A DNA stretch of 64,000 nucleotides from an uncultured bacterium (GTDB taxonomy: Bacteria > Bacteroidota > Rhodothermia > Rhodothermales > UBA10348): contig CALSQR010000001.1 of the NCBI GenBank assembly GCA_943788505.1, forward strand, positions 372,001 through 436,000, written 5' to 3'. The position numbers and the translations under genes were made by a program. Below, piece by piece: positions 37,962 through 45,621 of this stretch (the first letter of the stretch is position 1; each line of letters opens with the position of its first letter). Below the pieces are notes generated by a model that was given only the letters and a program-made list of their open reading frames with translations, did not search any database and was not told the origin of the DNA.

Positions 37962-39083
37962 ATGTCAAACCAATTCATACGCCGAGTTGCCGCTCTTCGA
38001 GCTGCCATGCACCAATCTGGCCTAGATTCCGTTCTGTTAAACCCTGGCCCCTCGATGCCCTACTTGTCGGGCCTGCATTTTCACATAAGCGAACGGCCTG
38101 TAATCCTCTGCCTGCCAGCGAATGGAGAGGCATCAATCATTGTCCCGGAACTGGAAGCTCAGAAACTTAATCATGCTTCTTTTGCCCTTGAAGCCTTCAC
38201 CTATTCTGAGGACGTGTCTTCCTGGCAAGCAGCGTTTACGGCTGGATTAGCCCGTCTTGCGTCTATGGGCGCAAGACGTGTTGGCATCGAACCGCGTAGT
38301 CTAAGAGTGCTTGAACTTCGATTCCTTGAGGGCGCACTTCCACAAATATCCCTCGTCTCTTGCGAAGGCGCCATGGCCTCCCTTCGTGCTAAGAAGGACA
38401 GTTCCGAGCTCGATTTGATGCAAGAAGCTGTACGCATGGCACAAGATGCGTTGAAAGCTACTCTTCCTCATGTGAAAGTAGGTGTCTCTGAACGTGAGAT
38501 TGCAGGGCGTTTGATCGCCAACTTGCTAGCCGAGGGCTCTGGAGGAGAACTGCCGTTTCAACCAATTATCGCTTTTGGAGCTAATTCAGCAAATCCACAT
38601 GCGATGCCGACAGATTATCAGGCTAAAAAGGGTGATTTAATTCTCTTTGACTGGGGAGCTAATCACCAGGGGTATTTTTCTGACCTCACCAGAACGTTTG
38701 CACTCGGCCAGCCCTCTGAGAAGCTTCGTCTCATTCACGACACGGTTCGAGCTTCAAATGAGGCGGGCCGCAACGCCTCGCGTCCAGGTGTCCCTGCGGG
38801 TGCTGTCGATGACGCTTCTCGCAAAACGATTACAGACGCAGGGTTTGGGGAGTATTTTACGCACCGAACCGGGCACGGACTAGGCCTTGAAGTCCATGAA
38901 GAACCCTATATGCGCGCAGGTAACGACCAACTTCTCGAACCTGGAATGACGTTTACCGTTGAGCCGGGCATCTATTTGCCCGGTGAAGGAGGCGTTCGAA
39001 TTGAGGATGACATGGTTATTACCAAGGACGGAGCCCGCAGTCTGAGCACGTATCCACGCGAATTACAGATACTGCCTGCATGA
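37962..39083 (+). CDS. M24 family aminopeptidase (Xaa-Pro peptidase)
   Basis: A 373-residue cytoplasmic peptidase with a creatinase-like N-domain (residues 1-130) and a pita-bread catalytic domain. The metal ligands can be followed: Asp in LFDWGANHQGY, Asp in FSDLTRTFALG, His in RTGHGLGLEVHE, Glu in FTVEPGIYLPGE and Glu in VRIEDDMVIT. It probably removes residues before proline. Its last four bases overlap the next start (ATGA, 39080-39083), so it and the histidine kinase are probably translated together, an odd pair. Confidence 0.95.
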   Translation: MSNQFIRRVAALRAAMHQSGLDSVLLNPGPSMPYLSGLHFHISERPVILCLPANGEASIIVPELEAQKLNHASFALEAFTYSEDVSSWQAAFTAGLARLASMGARRVGIEPRSLRVLELRFLEGALPQISLVSCEGAMASLRAKKDSSELDLMQEAVRMAQDALKATLPHVKVGVSEREIAGRLIANLLAEGSGGELPFQPIIAFGANSANPHAMPTDYQAKKGDLILFDWGANHQGYFSDLTRTFALGQPSEKLRLIHDTVRASNEAGRNASRPGVPAGAVDDASRKTITDAGFGEYFTHRTGHGLGLEVHEEPYMRAGNDQLLEPGMTFTVEPGIYLPGEGGVRIEDDMVITKDGARSLSTYPRELQILPA

Positions 39084-40507
39084 CGGCAGATAAACGCATT
39101 AACCTGATAGCTGCAACCGGCGAACATGCCGAGTGGCTGCGTGTGGCGTTCAGTGTGATCAATGGTTACGAAGTATCTGTAACGTTTCCAGACAGCATGC
39201 CCGGGGCTATTTCCGATGCAGACGCCTACATCCTTGACGCATCTATCGGTCAAGATACCGCTAGAGATATTCTCGCTGACATCCTCAAGGACAAGCCTGC
39301 CTCGGCTGTACTTGTTGGTATAGATGCTGCTGATCTTGGCTCCTGGGATACGTTGATCAGACTAGGGGCCCAGGACACTCTATTTCGTGACCGTGATGAG
39401 CCAGTTGATATTGTGCGCCGAATCGCAAACGCCATCGACCGTGCACGTATCCTAGATGCAACACAAGAGGCAGAAATACGGCTTCGAACGATCATCGAAA
39501 ACATCCAAGACGGTGTCTTGATCGTAGACAAGACGGGTGTAGTGATGTTTGCCAATCCAGCTGCTGAATTTCTGCTCGATCGTGATCTGGATGAGCTGTA
39601 CGGGATGGATATTCCCACGGATATTCCCCTTTCTGGAGAGGACTTCGTACGAATTGAACCGGCTAACTCCTTAGCCCGAACGCTTCACGTTCGTGCGCAT
39701 GATGTTCGATGGGAAGGCCGCGAGGCCTTTCTTGTGACGTTTCGCGATGTTACGAACGAAGTTGAAATTAAAGAGCAGCTTCGCTTGGCTCGCAAAGCTG
39801 CCGAAGAGGCTTCCGCGATGAAAAGCACTTTCTTGGCCAATATGAGCCACGAACTTCGGATGCCGCTTGCCAGCATCATTGGGTTTGCGCAATTGATCGA
39901 GGAAGGCACTAATAACGATGATTACCGGGAGTTCGCACAAACAATTCGGGACAGTGGAAATCGACTTCTTACAACGATCAATGCCGTTCTTGAAGCGACG
40001 CGTTTGGAGAAACACCACATCGATCCTCTCATGCAGCCGGTTAGACTCGATGTGTTAGTGGAAGAGGTTGTAGCCACCTTGCAGCCATTGCTGCAAAACG
40101 ATAAAGTGACGCTGTCCTGCGTTGGCCAAGGAGAACCTATGGTCCTGGCCGACGAGGACTTTCTGATTCGCATTCTGAACAACCTGATTGGAAACGCCGC
40201 TAAATTCACGTCTGAAGGCTCAATCACCGTGTCTTGGGAGTTTCTTGAGTCTGTTATCCGTATTGATGTCCAGGATACAGGTAAAGGTATGGCCAAGGAA
40301 TTCTTGCCTCACGTTTTTGACGAGTTCACCCAGGAAAGCACCGAAGCTGGTCGTTCTCATGAAGGTACTGGCCTTGGACTTACCATTGTTAAAGGCCTCA
40401 TTGACCTAATGGATGGCCGAATCGAAGTTACTAGTGAGCCAGGAAAGGGCTCGTGCTTTAGCGTATATCTTCCCGTCCCGTCCAATTCTCTAGATAGTTC
40501 TGACTAA
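39080..40507 (+). CDS. PAS-containing sensor histidine kinase with degenerate receiver-like N-domain
   Basis: 475 residues with no membrane segment, so probably cytosolic. Residues 1-125 resemble a receiver: a likely phospho-Asp in AYILDASIG and the GAQDTLFRD strand, but the acidic pair after the first strand is missing and the usual Lys is absent. A PAS domain follows (IENIQDGVLIVDKTGVVMF). The kinase core has H-box SHELRMPLASIIGF, N-box NNLIGNAAKFT, G1 DTGKGM and G2 GTGLGLTI. It may sense a soluble signal or act on another receiver. No response regulator lies beside it, and the DUF819 permease starts one base after its stop. Confidence 0.9.
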   Translation: MTADKRINLIAATGEHAEWLRVAFSVINGYEVSVTFPDSMPGAISDADAYILDASIGQDTARDILADILKDKPASAVLVGIDAADLGSWDTLIRLGAQDTLFRDRDEPVDIVRRIANAIDRARILDATQEAEIRLRTIIENIQDGVLIVDKTGVVMFANPAAEFLLDRDLDELYGMDIPTDIPLSGEDFVRIEPANSLARTLHVRAHDVRWEGREAFLVTFRDVTNEVEIKEQLRLARKAAEEASAMKSTFLANMSHELRMPLASIIGFAQLIEEGTNNDDYREFAQTIRDSGNRLLTTINAVLEATRLEKHHIDPLMQPVRLDVLVEEVVATLQPLLQNDKVTLSCVGQGEPMVLADEDFLIRILNNLIGNAAKFTSEGSITVSWEFLESVIRIDVQDTGKGMAKEFLPHVFDEFTQESTEAGRSHEGTGLGLTIVKGLIDLMDGRIEVTSEPGKGSCFSVYLPVPSNSLDSSD

Positions 40508-40508
40508 T

Positions 40509-41684
40509 ATGATCACCGAACCAAATCAACTATTTGCGCTTTTGGCTGGGGTACTCGCTCTTGTCTTCTGGCTCTCTACGCTCCCAGCACTCTCAAAGGT
40601 ATTCAGGATTCTGCCCCCTGTAATCTGGGCCTATTTTGTGCCCATGTTACTGACGACAGCTGGCATCACGCCATCGAGTTCGGGAGTGTATTCATGGATG
40701 TCAACGGTTCTACTACCGTTTTCGCTCTTCTTATTGATGATTACGGTCGATCTTCCCTCGATCCTCAAACTGGGGCGAAAGGCCATCATAATGATGCTGG
40801 CCGGTACGCTTGGAATCGTCATCGGTGGACCGATCGCCTACCTGATTTTTGGCGCTTTTCTACCCGAAGATGCGTGGCAGGGACTAGCCACTCTGTCCGG
40901 AAGTTGGATCGGCGGGACCGCCAACATGCTGGCTATAAAGGAAAGCGTTGGGGCATCGGATGCCATGCTGGGGCCCATTATCGTCGTAGATACCGTTGTT
41001 GGATACGGATGGATGGGCATTTTAATCTTCTTGAGCGCCTTTCAAGAACGGTTTGACAAGTGGGTTAAAGCTGACAATGGAGCCATCGAACAGGCCAACG
41101 CTCGGCTCTCAGAACTAGATCAAACACGGCGGCCGGTCCAGCTCAATGATCTAATTTATATCGTCGGCTTAACACTAGTAGCTACCGTTGTTGCCATTGC
41201 CGTTGGGGATCGTCTACCGGCTGTTGGAGATCCTACCATTATCTCTCCTGCTACCTGGGCGATATTGATCGTAGTGACCGTCGGCCTCTCGCTCTCTTTT
41301 ACCCGATTGCGAAATTTGGAGTCTGCTGGCGCATCCAAAATTGGATTTTTAGCTCTCTATCTACTTCTCACTTCAATCGGAGCAAGGGCTGACCTTCGAG
41401 CGGTCGTTGATGCCCCTCTCTTCCTCGCGGCCGGTGCAGTTTGGATCAGTGTACACATTGCCTTGTTAATGATATTCGCCAAGCTATTCAGGGCGCCGCT
41501 TTTCTTTGTGGCCACCGGAAGCATGGCAAACATAGGCGGTGCTGCCAGCGCCCCAGTCGTGGCCAGTGTCTATCATCCAGCCATGGCACCCGTAGGCCTC
41601 CTTATGGGAGTGTCTGGGTACATATTAGGTATATACGCAGCTCTAGGATGCGCGTGGATACTCGGGCAAATGGCGTTTATGTAG
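40509..41684 (+). CDS. DUF819 family membrane permease
   Basis: A 391-residue inner-membrane protein with about eleven hydrophobic segments. The DUF819 marks are present: ILPPVIWAYFVPMLLTTAG near the start, AWQGLATLSGSWIGGTANM in the middle, and FVATGSMANIGGAASAPVVA near the end. The two GGTANM/GGAASAP half-site motifs suggest an inverted repeat fold like sodium-dependent organic anion carriers. The substrate is unknown. It starts one base after the sensor kinase stop, so it may be part of the same transcript and under its control. Confidence 0.85.
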   Translation: MITEPNQLFALLAGVLALVFWLSTLPALSKVFRILPPVIWAYFVPMLLTTAGITPSSSGVYSWMSTVLLPFSLFLLMITVDLPSILKLGRKAIIMMLAGTLGIVIGGPIAYLIFGAFLPEDAWQGLATLSGSWIGGTANMLAIKESVGASDAMLGPIIVVDTVVGYGWMGILIFLSAFQERFDKWVKADNGAIEQANARLSELDQTRRPVQLNDLIYIVGLTLVATVVAIAVGDRLPAVGDPTIISPATWAILIVVTVGLSLSFTRLRNLESAGASKIGFLALYLLLTSIGARADLRAVVDAPLFLAAGAVWISVHIALLMIFAKLFRAPLFFVATGSMANIGGAASAPVVASVYHPAMAPVGLLMGVSGYILGIYAALGCAWILGQMAFM

Positions 41685-41709
41685 TGCTCCGCTGGCCTAT
41701 CTACAGAGA

Positions 41710-43572
41710 TCAGTTGACCTGACGGCTCAGTTCTTCGGCCTGATCTACAAGGGCCCCAATAGCTTGCACACCGCCGGCCCAAAATGCTGGATCGCGTAGA
41801 TCTACGCCCAAGCGTCCTACGAGTACGTGTGGCCAATCTGATCCACCACTTCGCAGTAGGTCCAGATACGCGTCAGCAAAGGACTCGCCCTGCTCCTGGT
41901 AGCGCTGATAGAGCGCAAGCACCAACAGTTCACCAAAGGCATACGCGTAGACATAGCCCGGTGTATGTAGGAAATGCGGGATGTAGCTCCACCACGCTGC
42001 ATAGTTTTCACTCAGCGTCACACTATCCCCAAACATCGGACGCTGTGTATCCATCCATGCTTCACTCAGGTCTGCTGTGGACAATTCTCCTTTTTCACGG
42101 CGCTCGTGGTGAATCCTATTCTCGAACCGGTTCATGGACACCTGTCGAAAGACGGTTGCAATAGTATCATCGATTTTGCCCATCAACATGGCCAAACGAT
42201 TGGCCGGATCAGTTTCTTCGCGCATCAAGCGCTGGAAGACTAACATCTCACCAAATACGGATGCAGTTTCAGCCGTGGTTAGAGGCGTATCAGCATGGAA
42301 AATGCCTTGCTCCCGGGAAAGATACTGATGCACACCATGTCCCAATTCATGGGCGAGTGTCTGCACATCACGAATTTTACCCGTGTAGTTCATTAGGATA
42401 TAAGGATGAGTCGATGGCACCGCGCCGTGACTGAACGCACCCCCCCGCTTTGCCTCGCCAAGGGCGGCATCGATCCAGTTCTCATCGAAGAAGCGTTTTG
42501 TAATAGCGCCCATCTGCGGATGGAACTCGGTGTAAGATGAGAGCACCATTTCGCGAGCCGTATCCCAATCAATGTGACGATCTGCTTCGCCTATCGGAGC
42601 GTAGCGGTCGTACTCAGTCATGGTTTCGAGGCCCAGTAACCGCTGTTTGATGGAGTAGAATCGCTGAACATGAACGTAACCATCCTGAACGGCGCCAATC
42701 AGGGCCTCTACATCCTCATCCGCTACCTCGTTAGACATGTTGCGTGAAGTGATCCATGACGGATAGCCACGCAAGCGATCATCAAGGGCCTTATCAGCTA
42801 AAATTGTATTGAAGATGAACGTCAGTGGCCTGGATGAAGCTTTTAGACCTTGGGTGAACGCCTCAGCCGCAACCCGGCGGGTCTCGCGATCCTTATCGTG
42901 CAATCGCGCCAAGACCTGCTGCTGCGTCATAGCAACACCATCCACTTCGAAACGCATATCGGACAGGGTCTCATCGAAAAACCTGTTCCAAGCCGATCGA
43001 CCTGTATTTCCCTTCTCCATCATGACTCGCTCTCCTTCTTCGGACAGCAAGTAAGGCTTTTGAAGCCTGGCCACTTCTAGGTAATGTCTGCAGAAGCTCA
43101 AGCTTCCATCGCTTAGCAATTCCGCTGCTCTTTTGTCCTCAACCTGCGTCCATTCCAATTCAAAGAAGAGTAGATGTCCAGCAATCGTTGTGTAGGACTC
43201 CCGCACATGTTGTAGGAGAGCGCCCCGCTCAGCATCAGCTGTGTCCGTTGACCAGTTCAGATACGCATACGTATACGCCTTTCCGACTCCATCCTGTAAC
43301 GTTTCCATTTCCTTCATGGCAGCCGCTAATCCATCGATATCCAACGCTGCAACGTTTCCCCGATACGCGAGGGCAAAGGACTCTGCCATTGAGAGGCTAT
43401 CGGCTAGGGTCTGCTTGAGATCCGATACGGAAGCAAACATCTGGGACAGATCCCAGGTCACGGACTCGGCGCCCGTGGTTTTCGAGGCGCTACCTGCTTC
43501 AGACGGTGTCTGAGGAACGTTTTGAGGTCGAGCAGGTGACATTCTTGCGGTAATTGGGTCGATGAGGGACAT
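41710..43572 (-). CDS. M3 family oligoendopeptidase (PepF-like)
   Basis: A 620-residue cytoplasmic metallopeptidase that cuts short peptides. The zinc motif is HELGH in LAHELGHGVHQYLS, and the following third ligand lies in TTAETASVFGEM. The N-terminal helical part (WDLSQMFASVSDLKQTL) and the C-terminal WSYIPHFLHTPGYVYAYAFGE are typical of PepF. An upstream Pro/Ser-rich stretch of about 35 residues may not be translated if a later start is used. It is divergent from the TlpA-like gene and convergent with DUF819. Confidence 0.95.
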   Translation of the reverse strand: MSLIDPITARMSPARPQNVPQTPSEAGSASKTTGAESVTWDLSQMFASVSDLKQTLADSLSMAESFALAYRGNVAALDIDGLAAAMKEMETLQDGVGKAYTYAYLNWSTDTADAERGALLQHVRESYTTIAGHLLFFELEWTQVEDKRAAELLSDGSLSFCRHYLEVARLQKPYLLSEEGERVMMEKGNTGRSAWNRFFDETLSDMRFEVDGVAMTQQQVLARLHDKDRETRRVAAEAFTQGLKASSRPLTFIFNTILADKALDDRLRGYPSWITSRNMSNEVADEDVEALIGAVQDGYVHVQRFYSIKQRLLGLETMTEYDRYAPIGEADRHIDWDTAREMVLSSYTEFHPQMGAITKRFFDENWIDAALGEAKRGGAFSHGAVPSTHPYILMNYTGKIRDVQTLAHELGHGVHQYLSREQGIFHADTPLTTAETASVFGEMLVFQRLMREETDPANRLAMLMGKIDDTIATVFRQVSMNRFENRIHHERREKGELSTADLSEAWMDTQRPMFGDSVTLSENYAAWWSYIPHFLHTPGYVYAYAFGELLVLALYQRYQEQGESFADAYLDLLRSGGSDWPHVLVGRLGVDLRDPAFWAGGVQAIGALVDQAEELSRQVN

Positions 43573-43731
43573 TCTGTCAGGAAAAATGGTTGAAACAAAG
43601 CAGGTCGCCTAGGCGGGCCGTCGGAACGATGATCGGCGCACAGTGTAACGCACGAATCAACTCGCACACTCCATAAAGGGTTCGGTCCGGCCGTCCCTTC
43701 CTGTCATCATTGCCTACTAAAGGCCCCTGAT

Positions 43732-44280
43732 ATGCGATCCGGTCTTTCTATACTCTTGCTTTCGCTGACCGCTCTTGTCTTATTTGCATGCGGTGATAAG
43801 CCAGCTGCTGAGCCTTTCTCGTTGGTGCCTATGACGGGACGCGCCCAGACGCCCGAGATGGTGCCTGAGTTCGAGCGCGATTTGATGAATGGTGGAACCT
43901 TTACACAGGCTGACTTCGATGGAAAGATTACACTGGTCAACTTCTGGGCCACTTGGTGTGGTCCGTGCGTGGTCGAAATTCCAGAGTTTGTAGCCTTGAA
44001 AGAAGAATGGAAAGATCGGCCGTTCGAAATACTTGGCGTGTCGATGGACGAGGAAGGATTCGACATGGTGAGGCCATTTGCGGAAGACTTCTACATGAAC
44101 TACCCCCAGATCCTCGATGTCCAAGGCGAACTCGGTGAAGGATTTGGCGGGGTCTATGCGCTTCCGGGCACCTTTGTCGTCGGATCGGATGGCAAGATAC
44201 TCTCCGGGTACCTCGGCCTGTTTCCGATCAAGGAATACATGCCAGATCTAGAAATGTTAGTAGCTGAATTGGAAGGCTAA
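43732..44280 (+). CDS. TlpA/ResA-like thioredoxin lipoprotein
   Basis: A 182-residue lipoprotein (SLTALVLFACGDK, lipobox Cys near 20) with a thioredoxin-like domain. The redox site WATWCGPCVVEIP (CGPC) lies near residues 78-83. The inserted beta strand and helix region (LGVSMDEEGFDMVRPF) and the cis-Pro loop LPGTFVVGSDGKI fit the TlpA/ResA group. It probably reduces disulfides in the periplasm, for example for cytochrome maturation. No cytochrome genes lie nearby. It is convergent with the M16 gene, 15 bases apart. Confidence 0.92.
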   Translation: MRSGLSILLLSLTALVLFACGDKPAAEPFSLVPMTGRAQTPEMVPEFERDLMNGGTFTQADFDGKITLVNFWATWCGPCVVEIPEFVALKEEWKDRPFEILGVSMDEEGFDMVRPFAEDFYMNYPQILDVQGELGEGFGGVYALPGTFVVGSDGKILSGYLGLFPIKEYMPDLEMLVAELEG

Positions 44281-44295
44281 TCTAGTCCGTTCGTG

Positions 44296-45621
44296 TCAGG
44301 CCACTTCAGCTGCTAATGGTTCATAGATGCCGGTGGTGCTCTGTTCTTTTTTGAACGTGCTGCGAGCAGCTTCCATGATGTCCTCGGCCGTGACCTTGGA
44401 TGCACCTTCCAAAAACCGAGTATATAGCTTCCAGTCTCCGGCTGCGATCGCCTCATTTAGTTGAGATGCCATCGAATAAGATCCGTCCCGCGCATAGAGC
44501 GTCTCAGCTTCTAACTTGGCCATTGCTCGCTCTAATTCGCGGTCGGATACAGGCTCACTAGCCAGAAGAGTTAATTCCTCCTGAAGCACACGCTCTACTT
44601 CGGCCATATCCACATCCGGCGCAAGAGCTACGAAAATGGTAAACAGGCCGGGATCTCTGAAAGATGACGCACCAGCTGAAACGGACGTAGCCAGCCCGCC
44701 GTCGACCATGAGTTGCTGTAGCCGGCTCGACCTTCCGTGAGAGAGAACAAGGCCTGCCATATGCAGCGCGTTCATTCTATCATTCATGGCATCTGGCGAC
44801 TTGAATCCAACCAGAAGAGCTGGCATTCCGCCCGCCATACGGATGACTGTTGTTCGCTCCCCCAATTGTCTGGGCTCCCGAACAACATCCACTTCCGAAT
44901 CGAGCCCGCGCGGAATGGATCCAAATTTATTCAGGATACTTGCCATGGCCTGTTCAGCATCAAATCCGCCTATGACCGATACAGTGGCATTGTTAGGCCA
45001 GTAGAACCGATCATAATATCCTCTCAGACCCTCTGACGTAATGGTTTCAATATCTGAGCGCCATCCAATCGTGGGATGGTGGTAGGTATGTGCTTCAAAA
45101 GCCGTAGACCAGACAGCGTGGTAAAGCTTGCGATACGGCTCATTTTCGCCGCCGTCGAACTCGTTTAGGATAACGGAACGCTCGCTTTCAACTTCGCCTG
45201 GATCCAGTAGCAAATTGCGCATTCTATCTGCTTCGATGTCGATAGCAAGATCTAAATGACTCGAAGGAAGCAGCTCGTAGTAGTTTGTTCGATCGTTCCA
45301 GGTCGTGGCATTGACACGTGCCCCCTGCGCTTGAAGAGCATTGAAGATAGTTGTGCCACTCTGCTTTGAGTAACGCGACGTCCCTTTGAACATCATGTGC
45401 TCCAAGAAATGGGTCGCACCCGTCTCCCCTTGCCGTTCATTGCGGCTACCGACCTTATAGGTAATCATCAGCGTGGCTACACGAGCAGCACCCTGAGGAC
45501 ATAGCAGAACCGTCAGTCCATTTGAATCCAATTGCCAGGCCTGAATGCCACCATCTTCCTCAATGAACGTGAAGCCTTCGTGCTTTGTATCCTTTAAACT
45601 TCTCTTCTGAGTTTCGTTCAT
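44296..45621 (-). CDS. M16 family zinc peptidase (insulinase-like)
   Basis: The start is ATG 45621 (MNETQKRSLKD), giving 441 residues, a single-unit M16 enzyme. The inverted zinc motif HFLEH is in GATHFLEHMMFKGT, and the third ligand Glu is in EVESERSVILNEFDG. The second half is the usual inactive repeat with ATVSVIGGFDAEQ. It has no signal peptide. Its start codon overlaps the polA stop by one base (TGATG), so translation is probably coupled. It probably degrades small peptides in the cytoplasm. Confidence 0.93.
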   Translation of the reverse strand: MNETQKRSLKDTKHEGFTFIEEDGGIQAWQLDSNGLTVLLCPQGAARVATLMITYKVGSRNERQGETGATHFLEHMMFKGTSRYSKQSGTTIFNALQAQGARVNATTWNDRTNYYELLPSSHLDLAIDIEADRMRNLLLDPGEVESERSVILNEFDGGENEPYRKLYHAVWSTAFEAHTYHHPTIGWRSDIETITSEGLRGYYDRFYWPNNATVSVIGGFDAEQAMASILNKFGSIPRGLDSEVDVVREPRQLGERTTVIRMAGGMPALLVGFKSPDAMNDRMNALHMAGLVLSHGRSSRLQQLMVDGGLATSVSAGASSFRDPGLFTIFVALAPDVDMAEVERVLQEELTLLASEPVSDRELERAMAKLEAETLYARDGSYSMASQLNEAIAAGDWKLYTRFLEGASKVTAEDIMEAARSTFKKEQSTTGIYEPLAAEVA

